From assembly GCF_027257875.1 (NCBI RefSeq), contig NZ_JAPVQY010000068.1, positions 1 through 40,016 on the forward strand: a stretch of DNA of 40,016 nt. Reading direction: 5' to 3'. The notes under the pieces are model-generated. The model searched no databases. It was not told the origin of the DNA and worked only from the letters and a program-made list of their open reading frames with translations. The DNA comes from Burkholderia sp. IMCC1007 (lineage in GTDB: Bacteria; Pseudomonadota; Gammaproteobacteria; Burkholderiales; Burkholderiaceae). The translations under genes and the position numbers were made by a program. This document shows positions 1-7,804 of the stretch, piece after piece. Every line of letters starts with the position of its first letter. Positions within the stretch are counted from its first letter, which is position 1.

Positions 1-2
1 CG

Positions 3-605
3 GCGCCGCCCGAGCGGCCGATGCCGGCGCCGCGTCCGGCGCGCCCGCGCGTCGCGGTGCCGCCCGCCGGCGAACGGATGTCGATGGCGTTCGCGCTGCA
101 GACGCTCGCCGACGTACGCGACGCACACGACATCGTCGTCGAGGAGGCGCCGAGCGCGCGGCCGGTGATGCACGCGCATCTGCCGTTCACGCGCAGCGGC
201 ACGTTCTACACGATGGACAGCGGCGGGCTCGGCTACGGGATGCCGGCCGCGGTCGGCGTCGCGCTCGCGCGGCCGGGGCAGCGCGTGATCGCGCTGATCG
301 GCGACGGGTCGAGCCTGTATTCGATCCAGGCGTTGTGGAGCGCCGCGCAGCTGAAGTTGCCGATCACGTTCGTGATCCTGAACAATCGGCGCTACGCGGC
401 GCTGCAGGAATTCGCGCCGGTGTTCGGCTTCGGCCCCGACGATCCGGTGCAGGGCACCGATCTGCCCGACCTGGATTTCGTCGCGCTCGCGCAAGGGATG
501 GGCTGCCACGGCATCCGCGCGGCCGATGCCGCGCGCCTGCACGACACGTTGACCGACGCGCTGCGCGCCACCGCGCCCGTCGTCGTCGAAATCGAAGTTG
601 CGTGA
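3..605 (+). CDS. mdlC: Benzoylformate decarboxylase, C-terminal part (5' end outside window)
   Basis: The reading frame is open from the window edge, so only about the last 200 of roughly 530 residues are present. This is the pyrophosphate-binding domain of a thiamine-diphosphate decarboxylase: it has the GDG start of the ThDP/Mg motif (IGDGSSLYSIQALW) and its NN end (VILNNRRYAAL). The spacing and the surrounding residues resemble Pseudomonas benzoylformate decarboxylase more than acetolactate synthase. The expected reaction is benzoylformate to benzaldehyde plus CO2, in the cytoplasm. The aldehyde dehydrogenase that follows 29 nt downstream would take the product. The substrate is inferred from family resemblance and neighbours. 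The N-terminal domain, with the residues that decide substrate, cannot be seen. A related phenylglyoxylate or indolepyruvate-type decarboxylase remains possible. Confidence 0.75.
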   Translation, partial: APPERPMPAPRPARPRVAVPPAGERMSMAFALQTLADVRDAHDIVVEEAPSARPVMHAHLPFTRSGTFYTMDSGGLGYGMPAAVGVALARPGQRVIALIGDGSSLYSIQALWSAAQLKLPITFVILNNRRYAALQEFAPVFGFGPDDPVQGTDLPDLDFVALAQGMGCHGIRAADAARLHDTLTDALRATAPVVVEIEVA

Positions 606-634
606 CGCGCGGCGCGCGTCGTTTCGGAGATTCC

Positions 635-2086
635 ATGCAAACCGTATCGATGTTGATCGGCGGCGCACGCCGCGATTCGTCCAGCGGCGCGACGTTCGTG
701 CGCCGCAACCCGCTCGACGGCGACATTGCGTCGACCGCCCCCGCGTGCACGCTCGACGATGCACGCGCGGCGGCCGACGCAGCGGCTCACGCGTTTCCCG
801 ACTGGGCGGCACTCGGCCCGGGCGCGCGCCGCGCACTGCTGCTGAAGGCCGCTGCCGCACTCGAAGGGAAGCACGATCAGTTCGTCGCCGCGATGGCGGC
901 CGAAACCGGCGCGTCGGCGCTGTGGGCCGGCTTCAACGTGCACCTGGCCGCGAGCGGGCTCGTCGAGGCCGCGTCGCTGACCACGCAGATCGGCGGCGAG
1001 CTGATTCCGTCCGACGTGCCCGGCTCGCTCGCGATGGGCGTGCGGCAGCCGGCCGGCGTCGTGCTCGGCATCGCGCCGTGGAATGCGCCGGTGATCCTCG
1101 CGACGCGCGCGCTCGCGCTGCCGCTCGCGTGCGGCAACACGGTCGTGCTGAAGGGCTCGGAACTGTGTCCGGTCACGCATGGGCTGATCGTCGAGGCGCT
1201 GCAGGAGGCCGGGTTGCCGCCCGGCGTCGTCAACTTCGTGACGAACGCGCCCGACGATGCGGGCGCCGTCGTCGATGCACTGATCGCGCATCCGGCCGTG
1301 CGCCGCGTGAACTTCACCGGATCGACGCGCGTCGGGCGGATCGTCGCCGAAGCATGCGCGCGCCATCTGAAACCGGCGGTACTCGAACTCGGCGGCAAGG
1401 CGCCGTTCGTCGTGCTCGACGATGCCGATCTCGACGCGGCGGTGGCAGCGGCCGCATTCGGCGCGTTCGCGAATTCCGGGCAGATCTGCATGTCGACCGA
1501 ACGGATCGTCGTCGACGCGTCGATCGCCGATGCGTTCGTCGCGAAGCTCGCCGACAAGGCGGCGTCGCTGCCGGTCGGCGACCCGCGCCGCGGGCCCGTG
1601 GTGCTCGGTTCGCTGATCGACATGAAGGCCGTCGAGCGCTGCAATGCGCTGATCGACGACGCGCTCGCGCACGGTGCGACGCTCGTGTGCGGCGGCAAGT
1701 CGGACAGCACGCTGTTCCCGGCGACGCTGCTCGACCACGTGACGCCGGCGATGCGCATCTACGCGGAAGAATCGTTCGGCCCGGTGAAGGGCATCGTGCG
1801 CGTCGACGGCGAGGAGGCCGCAATCCGCTGCGCGAACGACAACGCATTCGGGCTGGCGTCGGCGGTGTTCAGCCGCGACGTCGCGCGCGCGCTGCGCGTT
1901 GCGGCACGCATCGAATCGGGCATTTGCCACGTGAACGGTCCGACCGTGCACGACGAGGCGCAGATGCCGTTCGGCGGCGTGAAGGACAGCGGCTTCGGCC
2001 ATTTCGGCGGCACGGCCGGCATCGCCGCGTTCACGGACCTGCGCTGGATCACCGTGCAGACCGCGCCGCGTCACTATCCGTTCTGA
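635..2086 (+). CDS. NAD(P)-dependent aldehyde dehydrogenase, probably benzaldehyde/aromatic aldehyde dehydrogenase
   Basis: 483 residues, the usual ALDH-superfamily size. Visible hallmarks are the cofactor-domain PWN (N150) and K173, the FTGST nucleotide loop near 227-231, the general base E251 in ELGGK, and the catalytic cysteine C285 in SGQICMSTER. ATG 635 is chosen because a purine-rich site (cggaga) sits 4 nt upstream and the protein then begins as family members do. It follows the decarboxylase fragment by 29 nt and precedes the PanE-like gene by 13 nt, so the three look co-transcribed. Context points to oxidation of benzaldehyde to benzoate. Vanillin or salicylaldehyde dehydrogenases share the same fold and cannot be excluded from sequence alone. 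Confidence 0.85.
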   Translation: MQTVSMLIGGARRDSSSGATFVRRNPLDGDIASTAPACTLDDARAAADAAAHAFPDWAALGPGARRALLLKAAAALEGKHDQFVAAMAAETGASALWAGFNVHLAASGLVEAASLTTQIGGELIPSDVPGSLAMGVRQPAGVVLGIAPWNAPVILATRALALPLACGNTVVLKGSELCPVTHGLIVEALQEAGLPPGVVNFVTNAPDDAGAVVDALIAHPAVRRVNFTGSTRVGRIVAEACARHLKPAVLELGGKAPFVVLDDADLDAAVAAAAFGAFANSGQICMSTERIVVDASIADAFVAKLADKAASLPVGDPRRGPVVLGSLIDMKAVERCNALIDDALAHGATLVCGGKSDSTLFPATLLDHVTPAMRIYAEESFGPVKGIVRVDGEEAAIRCANDNAFGLASAVFSRDVARALRVAARIESGICHVNGPTVHDEAQMPFGGVKDSGFGHFGGTAGIAAFTDLRWITVQTAPRHYPF

Positions 2087-2099
2087 GAGGCTTGCGACC

Positions 2100-3044
2100 A
2101 TGAGGATTGCGATTCTTGGCGCGGGCGCAATGGGCTCGCTGTTCGGCGGCTTGCTGGCCGAGCGCGGCGCGGCCGTCACGTTGATCGACGTGAACGAAGC
2201 GCATCTCGACGCGATTCGTCGCGACGGTCTGCGCATCGACGACGATCGCGGCGAACGGCGCATTCGCACGCTGCAGGCCGTGCGGCCGGAAGCCGCGAAT
2301 GCGGACGCGGCCGCCGCGCCCGACACACCGTTCGACCTGGTGATCGTTTTCACGAAATCGCTGCATACGCGCGCGGCGCTCGACGGCGTGCGCGCAGTGC
2401 TGAGCCCGCATACGTTCGTGCTGACGCTGCAGAACGGGCTCGGCAACGTCGAGACGCTGAACGCGTTCGTGCCGCTCGAACGCATTTTGGTCGGCGTGAC
2501 GACGTGGCCGGCCGACGTCGCCGGGCCCGGGCATGTGCGCTCGCACGGCACCGGCACGATCCGCATGATGACGGCCGATGGCGCGGCGCGCCCGTTCGCG
2601 GCGACGGTGGCCGCCGCATTGTCGGGTGCCGGGCTCGCGTGTTCGCTCGATGCGGACGTGTGGGCCGCGATCTGGGAGAAGGTCGCGTTCAACGCGGCGC
2701 TCAACACGCTGTGCGCGGCGACGGGCTGCACCGTCGACCAGCTCGGCAATCATCACGACGGGCCGCGGCTCGCGCTCGCGATCGCTGCCGAGGCCGCGGC
2801 CGTCGCGCGCGCGAAGGGCATTGCGGTCGACGGCGAACGCATCGCGCGCAACGTCGAGCATGCGATCCGCGACCATCGCGGCCACCGGCCGTCGATGCTG
2901 CAGGACGTGCTCGCGGGCCGTCGCACGGAGATCGACGCGATCAGCGGCAGGGTCGTCGCGGCCGCGCGCGAGACGGGCGTCGCGGTCCCGCATACCGACG
3001 CGCTGCTCGCGCTGGTCAGGCTGATCGACGCGCGGCTCGACTGA
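2100..3044 (+). CDS. 2-dehydropantoate 2-reductase family protein (PanE/ApbA-like)
   Basis: 314 residues with an N-terminal Rossmann fold. The NADP-binding GAGAMGS loop is at residues 7-13, followed by a C-terminal helical domain that contains the family lysine in EKVAFNAALN and a substrate-pocket-like N near NTLCA. The family reduces ketopantoate to pantoate for pantothenate and CoA synthesis. Bacteria often carry extra paralogues inside catabolic operons that act on other 2-oxo acids, and the position directly behind an aromatic aldehyde dehydrogenase suggests this is one of those. A purine-rich RBS (gagagg, 2085-2090) overlaps the stop of the upstream gene. I therefore leave the symbol blank: the family is secure, the substrate is not. 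Confidence 0.85.
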   Translation: MRIAILGAGAMGSLFGGLLAERGAAVTLIDVNEAHLDAIRRDGLRIDDDRGERRIRTLQAVRPEAANADAAAAPDTPFDLVIVFTKSLHTRAALDGVRAVLSPHTFVLTLQNGLGNVETLNAFVPLERILVGVTTWPADVAGPGHVRSHGTGTIRMMTADGAARPFAATVAAALSGAGLACSLDADVWAAIWEKVAFNAALNTLCAATGCTVDQLGNHHDGPRLALAIAAEAAAVARAKGIAVDGERIARNVEHAIRDHRGHRPSMLQDVLAGRRTEIDAISGRVVAAARETGVAVPHTDALLALVRLIDARLD

Positions 3045-3232
3045 GCAGCGGGCCGCTCGCAGGTTCGCGGCGTGCGGCAACACGCATGCGCCGCGCGCGG
3101 GAGGACCGTGCTCGACCGACACGGACTGGACAGGAAAGCTGAAAGCTGAACGAGGCCGGCGCATCGACGCCGACCGCGCAGCACGAGATTCGGGCACGCG
3201 CGTGCGCGCCAGCCCGGGCAACTGGAGACGCC

Positions 3233-3316
3233 ATGAAACGCATCGAATGCCGTTGTCTTGCCGCGCGCCGTTCGCGCACATCGCCGCCGCCGCGCGGCGC
3301 ACGGGAGGTCGCATGA
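3233..3316 (+). CDS. Possible 27-codon leader peptide coupled to the MFS gene
   Basis: A short ORF starts with ATG 5 nt after a good Shine-Dalgarno (ctggag, 3222-3227). It ends in TGA at 3314-3316, which overlaps the MFS start codon as ATGA. The predicted peptide begins MKRIECRCLAARRSRT and is rich in Arg and Cys, with no recognisable domain. The RBS and the exact stop/start overlap are what favour translation. The peptide sequence itself shows no sign of conservation that I can judge. If real, its job may be only to deliver ribosomes to the transporter start or to sense translation (Arg/Cys supply). Confidence 0.35.
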   Translation: MKRIECRCLAARRSRTSPPPRGAREVA

Positions 3317-4722
3317 GCACGCGCGACGGATTGCCGCCACCATCGGTCGACATCGGCGCGACCCTCGACGACGGGCCGTTTACGACGATGCAGCGCTACG
3401 TGGTGCTGCTCGCCGCGCTCGCGATCGTGCTCGACGGCTTCGACGGCCAGCTGATCGGCTTCGCGATTCCGGTGCTGATCCGCGAATGGGGCATCACGCG
3501 CGGCGCATTCGCGCCCGCGGTGGCGGCCGGACTGATCGGCATGGGCATCGGCAGCGCGTGCGCGGGGCTCGTCGCGGACCGCTTCGGCCGCCGCCAGGCC
3601 GTGATCGGCAGCGTGTTCCTGTTCGGCGTCGCGACCTGCGCGATCGGCTTCGCGCCGAACGTCGCCGCGATCGCGATACTGCGCTTCTGCGCGGGGCTCG
3701 GAATTGGCGGCGCGCTGCCGACGGCCACGACGATGACGGCCGAATACACACCCGCGCGGCGCCGCACGATGATGGTCACGGCGACGATCGTGTGCGTGCC
3801 GCTCGGCGGGATGCTGGCCGGGTTGTTCGCGCACGAGGTGCTGCCGCGCTACGGCTGGCGCGGGCTGTTCTTCGCGGGCGGCGCGCTGCCGCTCGTGCTC
3901 GGCTTCGTGCTCGTGCGCGCGCTGCCGGAATCGCCGCGCTATCTGGCACGCCGCCCCGCGCGCTGGCCGGAACTCGGCGCGCTGCTCGCGCGCATGCAGC
4001 GGCCGGTCGCGCCCGGCACCGTGTTCACCGATCTGCGCGATGCGCGTGCGCCCGGTGCGCGGGGCGGCTTCGGCGCGCTGTTCGCCGGCGGCCAGGCGCG
4101 CGACACGATCGCGCTGTGGTGTGCGTTCTTCATGTGTCTGCTGGCGGTGTACGCGGCATTCAGCTGGTTGCCGACGATGCTGGCCGCAAGCGGGCTCAGC
4201 GTATCGGTCGCGGGCGCGGGGCTCACCGCGTACAACCTCGGCGGCGTGATCGGCGCGCTGCTGTGCGCATGGGCGATCGCGCATGCCGGTTCGCGCTGGC
4301 CGCTCGCGCTGTGCAGCATCGGCGGCGCGGTGAGCGCGGCCTGGCTGATGGGCGTCGATGCGGGGCGTCACACCGGCTGGCTGATCGTCGGGCTCGGCCT
4401 GCATGGACTGTTCGTCAACGCGGTGCAGTCGACGATGTATGCGCTTTGCGCGTACATCTATCCGACGGCGGTGCGCGCGACCGGCACCGCGAGCGCGCTC
4501 GCGTTCGGCCGGCTCGGCGCGATCCTCAGCGCGTTCGCCGGTGCGATCGTGATCACCACGGGCGGTGCGAATGCGTACCTGACGATGCTGGCCGCCGCGA
4601 TGGGCGTGGTGTGCGTCGCGCTGCTCGCGGTGCGGCGGCACATTCCGCGGCTGTCGCGTGCGGCTGCGCAGCCGTGCGAAGGCGAAGGCGAAGGCGAAGA
4701 ACTCGCCCGCCCGTCGTCGTGA
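3313..4722 (+). CDS. MFS transporter, aromatic acid:H+ symporter (AAHS) type
   Basis: 469 residues, hydrophobic with about 12 membrane segments. The AAHS signature DGFDGQLIGF is at residues 41-50 at the end of helix 1, and the MFS loop 2-3 motif GLVADRFGRR at 85-94. PcaK and BenK have the same pattern. ATG 3313 is preceded by gggagg (3303-3308). In-frame upstream codons would add a non-conserved Arg-rich stretch, so I reject them. It lies 268 nt behind the PanE-like gene and probably imports the aromatic acid used by the upstream enzymes (benzoylformate, mandelate or benzoate). The C-terminus ends in a Glu-Gly repeat made by a GAAGGC hexamer run at 4678-4698. Substrate is inferred. Confidence 0.85.
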   Translation: MSTRDGLPPPSVDIGATLDDGPFTTMQRYVVLLAALAIVLDGFDGQLIGFAIPVLIREWGITRGAFAPAVAAGLIGMGIGSACAGLVADRFGRRQAVIGSVFLFGVATCAIGFAPNVAAIAILRFCAGLGIGGALPTATTMTAEYTPARRRTMMVTATIVCVPLGGMLAGLFAHEVLPRYGWRGLFFAGGALPLVLGFVLVRALPESPRYLARRPARWPELGALLARMQRPVAPGTVFTDLRDARAPGARGGFGALFAGGQARDTIALWCAFFMCLLAVYAAFSWLPTMLAASGLSVSVAGAGLTAYNLGGVIGALLCAWAIAHAGSRWPLALCSIGGAVSAAWLMGVDAGRHTGWLIVGLGLHGLFVNAVQSTMYALCAYIYPTAVRATGTASALAFGRLGAILSAFAGAIVITTGGANAYLTMLAAAMGVVCVALLAVRRHIPRLSRAAAQPCEGEGEGEELARPSS

Positions 4723-4743
4723 CGTGCGGGCGCATGGCGTGCG

Positions 4744-5661
4744 TTACAGCGTGGTCCGCACGTGCCACAGCTCGGGGAACAGCACGACGTCGAGCATCTT
4801 GCGCAGATACGGCGCGCCGCTCGTGCCGCCCGTGCCTTGCTTGAAGCCGATGATGCGCTCGACGGTCGTCACGTGACGGAAGCGCCACTGGCGGAACGCA
4901 TCCTCGAGATCGACGAGTTCCTCGGCCATCTCGTACAGCTCCCAGTGCTGCTGCGGATGACGATAGACCTCGAGCCACGCGGCTTCGACCGTCTCGTCGT
5001 GACGCATCGGCTGCGTCCAGTCGCGCTCGAGCCGCTCGGGCGCGATCGCGAAGCCGCGTCGCGCGAGCAGGCGCACGACTTCGTCGTAGAACGACGGCGC
5101 CTCGAGCGTCGCACGCACCTGTTCGAGGATGTCGGGCCGGTGCGCGTGCGGCTGCAGCATCTGCGCGTTCTTGTTGCCGAGCAGGAATTCGAGCTGCCGG
5201 TACTGGTACGACTGGAAGCCCGACGACTGGCCGAGATACGGCCGCATCGCCGAGTATTCCGACGGCGTCATCGTCGACAGCACGTTCCACGCCTGCACGA
5301 GCTGCTCGAGAATGCGCGACACGCGCGCGAGCATCTTGAACGCGGGCGGCAGCGCATCGTCGCGCACGGCATGGAGCGCGCCGCGCAGTTCGAACAGCGC
5401 GAGCTTCATCCACAGCTCGCTCGTCTGATGCTGGATGATGAACAGCATCTCGTTGTGATCGGGCGACAGCGGATGCTGCGCATCGAGGATCGAATTCAGC
5501 GACAGGTAGTCGCCGTAGCTCATCGACTTCGAAAAATCGAGCTGCGCGTCGTGCCAGCCGGCTTGCGCGGTGGCATCGCCCGGCACGTGCGGCGCTTCGT
5601 GGGTGGCGCGTGCGCCCGAGAACGGGCAGCCGGCCCGCGCATCGTCGCCGGGTGGCTGCAT
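4744..5661 (-). CDS. kynA: Tryptophan 2,3-dioxygenase
   Basis: 305 residues. Haem enzyme of the kynurenine pathway: L-tryptophan plus O2 gives N-formylkynurenine. It shows the family core: SYGDYLSLNSILDAQ near 48-62, HQTSELWMKL with the active-site His at about 78, RQLEFLLGNKN, and the C-terminal RFRHVTTVERIIGFKQGTGG with the likely axial haem His at about 263. The first ~35 residues are a variable Gly/Ala-rich tail. The start is ambiguous: ATG 5661 is the commonly used one, but an in-frame GTG at 5676 lies 6 nt from ctggag (5683-5688 on this strand) and would add five residues. Last gene of kynBUA; its stop is 21 nt from that of the convergent MFS gene. Confidence 0.95.
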   Translation of the reverse strand: MQPPGDDARAGCPFSGARATHEAPHVPGDATAQAGWHDAQLDFSKSMSYGDYLSLNSILDAQHPLSPDHNEMLFIIQHQTSELWMKLALFELRGALHAVRDDALPPAFKMLARVSRILEQLVQAWNVLSTMTPSEYSAMRPYLGQSSGFQSYQYRQLEFLLGNKNAQMLQPHAHRPDILEQVRATLEAPSFYDEVVRLLARRGFAIAPERLERDWTQPMRHDETVEAAWLEVYRHPQQHWELYEMAEELVDLEDAFRQWRFRHVTTVERIIGFKQGTGGTSGAPYLRKMLDVVLFPELWHVRTTL

Positions 5662-5753
5662 ATGACCAGAATTCACGACTTTCTCCAGAATTGAATGACG
5701 GGGGCGCGGCGCGCAGTCCGCATGTAATTGCGGCGCGCGCCGGGCGACGCCGA

Positions 5754-7007
5754 TCAGGTCACCGCGCCGCGTTCGGCGAATTCGGGTGCCTTCCACGCGT
5801 CGGTGGCGAGGATGTCGCGCAGCGTCTCGACCGCATCCCACACGTCGGCGAAGCGCGTGTAGAGCGGCGTGAAGCCGAAGCGCAGCACGTACGGCTCGCG
5901 GTAGTCGCCGATCACGCCGCGCGCGATCAGCGCCTGCATCACCTCGTAGCCGTGCGGATGCTCGAAGCTCGCCTGCGAGCCGCGCTGGTGATGTGCGCGC
6001 GGCGTGACGAGTTTCAGCGACAGGCCCGCGCAGCGCGCTTCGACGAGCGCGATGAACGCGTCGGTCAGCGCGAGCGACTTGCGGCGGATCGTATGCATGT
6101 CGGTCTGCAGGAACACGTCGAGCCCGCATTCGACCATCGACATCGACACGATCGGCTGCGTGCCGCACAGGAAGCGCGCGATGCCCGGGTCGGGCGCGAA
6201 GCCCGGCTGCATCGCGAACGGCGCGCGGTGGCCCCACCAGCCCGACAGCGGCTGCGAGAAATGCGCGAGATGGCGCTGCGGTACCCACACGAACGCGGGC
6301 GAGCCGGGGCCGCCGTTCAGGTACTTGTACGTGCAGCCGACCGCGCCGTCCGCGCGTGCGCCGTTCAGGTCGACCGGCACCGCGCCGGCCGAGTGCGCGA
6401 GATCCCACAGCATCAGCGCGCCCGCGTCGTGCACCAGTTGCGTGACGGCCGGCATGTCGTGCATGTAGCCGGTGCGGTAGTTCACGTGCGTGATCATCGC
6501 GATGGCCGTGTCCGCGCCGAGTGCGTCGGGCAGGTCCGACGGATCGTCGATCAGGCGCAGTTCGTAGTCGCCGCCGAGTTGCTCGATCAGCCCCTGTGCG
6601 ATGTACAGGTCGGTCGGGAAGTTCGAGCGTTCCGACACGATCACGCGGCGCTCGGGCGCGCGCTCGGCCTGATGGCGCAGCATCGCGGACAGCAGCTTGA
6701 ACAGGTTGATCGAGATGGTGTCGGTCACGACCGTTTCGCCGGGCGCGCCGCCGATCAGCGTCGCGAGCTTGTCGCCGAGGCGGCGCGGCAGCGCGAACCA
6801 GCCGGCGGTGTTCCAGCTGCGGATCAGGCCTTCGCCCCATTCGGCGCCGATCACCTGCTGCGCACGGGCGGCCGACGCGCGCGGCTGCGCGCCGAGCGAG
6901 TTGCCGTCGAGGTAGATCACGCCGTCGGGCAGCGCGAACTGGTCGCGCAGTGCGGCGAGCGGGTCGTCGCGGTCGAGGGCGAGCGCGTCTTCACGGGTCT
7001 TGATCAT
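5754..7007 (-). CDS. kynU: Kynureninase
   Basis: 417 residues. PLP-dependent hydrolase that cleaves L-kynurenine to anthranilate and L-alanine. It begins with the typical IYLDGNSLG (about 31-39). It has RSNFPTDLY (about 127-135), the aspartate in WDLAHSAGA that faces the cofactor, and the Schiff-base lysine K228 in CTYKYLNGGPG. The length matches the Pseudomonas and Burkholderia enzymes. It starts 25 nt after kynB ends, and 92 nt separate it from kynA. With kynB and kynA it completes tryptophan to anthranilate. In this group anthranilate can feed catabolism or quinolone-type signals, but nothing here shows which. Confidence 0.95.
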   Translation of the reverse strand: MIKTREDALALDRDDPLAALRDQFALPDGVIYLDGNSLGAQPRASAARAQQVIGAEWGEGLIRSWNTAGWFALPRRLGDKLATLIGGAPGETVVTDTISINLFKLLSAMLRHQAERAPERRVIVSERSNFPTDLYIAQGLIEQLGGDYELRLIDDPSDLPDALGADTAIAMITHVNYRTGYMHDMPAVTQLVHDAGALMLWDLAHSAGAVPVDLNGARADGAVGCTYKYLNGGPGSPAFVWVPQRHLAHFSQPLSGWWGHRAPFAMQPGFAPDPGIARFLCGTQPIVSMSMVECGLDVFLQTDMHTIRRKSLALTDAFIALVEARCAGLSLKLVTPRAHHQRGSQASFEHPHGYEVMQALIARGVIGDYREPYVLRFGFTPLYTRFADVWDAVETLRDILATDAWKAPEFAERGAVT

Positions 7008-7032
7008 GATGTCGGGTCAGTGGTTCGGGTAA

Positions 7033-7674
7033 TCAGGAGGAGCGGCCGGGCAGCGTACGCAGCACCGCGCGCACCGGGCTTGCGTCGAGCGTCGCGAACT
7101 TCAGCGGCAGCGCGATCAGTTCGTAGTCGCCGGCCGGCACGTCGTCGAGCACGATCCCTTCGAGGATTGCCATCCGGTGCGCGCGCACGCGGTGATGCGC
7201 GTCCATGGTCTTCGATTCCTGCGGGTCGAGCGATGGCGTGTCGATGCCGATCAGCTTCACGCCGTGCGCAGCGAGCAGGTCGACGGTCGCGGGCGCGACC
7301 GCGCAGAAATCGCTGTCCCATTGCTCGACGCTGGCGCGCTTGTACGTGCGCAGCAGCACGCGCGGCGGCACGCCGTCGAGCGCGGCCGCGATATCGGCCG
7401 GCTGCACGACCAGCGATGCGCCGATGCAGTGGATCACGCGGCACGGGCCGAGATAGGTGTCGAGCGGCACCGCGCCGATCGGCGCGCCGTCGGCGTCGTA
7501 GTGCAGCGGCGCGTCGCAGTGCGCGCCGGTATGCGGCGACAGCGTCAGGCGGGCGACGTTGACCGGCGAGCCGGCCTCCATGCGCCACACGCGTTCGACG
7601 GCGACCGGCGTGTCGCCCGGCCACACGGGGGTGGCGGGGCTGATCGGCGGCGAGATGTCCCAGAGAGTGTCCAT
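7033..7674 (-). CDS. kynB: Kynurenine formamidase (arylformamidase), cyclase-like metal hydrolase
   Basis: 213 residues, as in other bacterial KynB. It hydrolyses N-formyl-L-kynurenine to L-kynurenine and formate. The metal-binding motif of the family is intact: H48, H52, D54 and H58 in PHTGAHCDAPLH. The protein starts MDTLWDISPPISPATPVWPGD-like, the conserved N-terminus of the family. Longer in-frame starts run into the divergent promoter region and are rejected. First gene of the operon, facing the Lrp-type regulator gene across 130 nt. Confidence 0.95.
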   Translation of the reverse strand: MDTLWDISPPISPATPVWPGDTPVAVERVWRMEAGSPVNVARLTLSPHTGAHCDAPLHYDADGAPIGAVPLDTYLGPCRVIHCIGASLVVQPADIAAALDGVPPRVLLRTYKRASVEQWDSDFCAVAPATVDLLAAHGVKLIGIDTPSLDPQESKTMDAHHRVRAHRMAILEGIVLDDVPAGDYELIALPLKFATLDASPVRAVLRTLPGRSS

Positions 7675-7705
7675 GGCTTGACGAAGCGGTGAATCGATCC
7701 TTCGA

Positions 7706-7711
7706 ATGATA
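7706..7711 (-). promoter_or_regulatory. Possible -10 box of kynBUA
   Basis: On the minus strand the hexamer TATCAT (five of six to consensus) lies 31 nt upstream of the kynB start. No good -35 is found 16-18 nt further upstream. That is what one expects from a promoter needing an activator, and KynR-type Lrp proteins activate kyn genes in relatives. This is inference from position only. Confidence 0.3.
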
Positions 7712-7747
7712 GGTGGACGCTCGCAGAAAGTGCTTGCGAAATAAACA

Positions 7748-7775
7748 TGGACAATCCGCCGGATTGGCAGATAAT
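7748..7775 (+). promoter_or_regulatory. kynR promoter with a 15-bp palindrome in its spacer
   Basis: TGGACA (7748-7753) and GATAAT (7770-7775) each match five of six of the sigma-70 consensus and are 16 nt apart, pointing to kynR. The spacer contains a perfect inverted repeat, caatccgccggattg, at 7752-7766 (6-bp arms, 3-nt centre). Lrp/AsnC proteins bind such short dyads. The position would let KynR repress its own gene while acting on kynBUA. A regulatory role is inferred. Confidence 0.5.
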
Positions 7776-7804
7776 TCGACTCAGAGGGAAAACGGGGACC
7801 AAAA

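Noticed and set aside
392..2749. 785-codon open frame opposite the aldehyde dehydrogenase and PanE-like genes
   Set aside because: His/Arg-rich low-information sequence; the plus-strand genes have complete catalytic motifs.
3016..4641. 541-codon open frame opposite the MFS gene
   Set aside because: Antisense shadow rich in Arg, His and Gln with no motif; the plus strand encodes a clear 12-helix transporter.
5677..6840. Possible N-terminal extension of kynA across kynU in another frame
   Set aside because: The frame is merely open; kynU occupies this stretch and KynA homology begins only near 5661.
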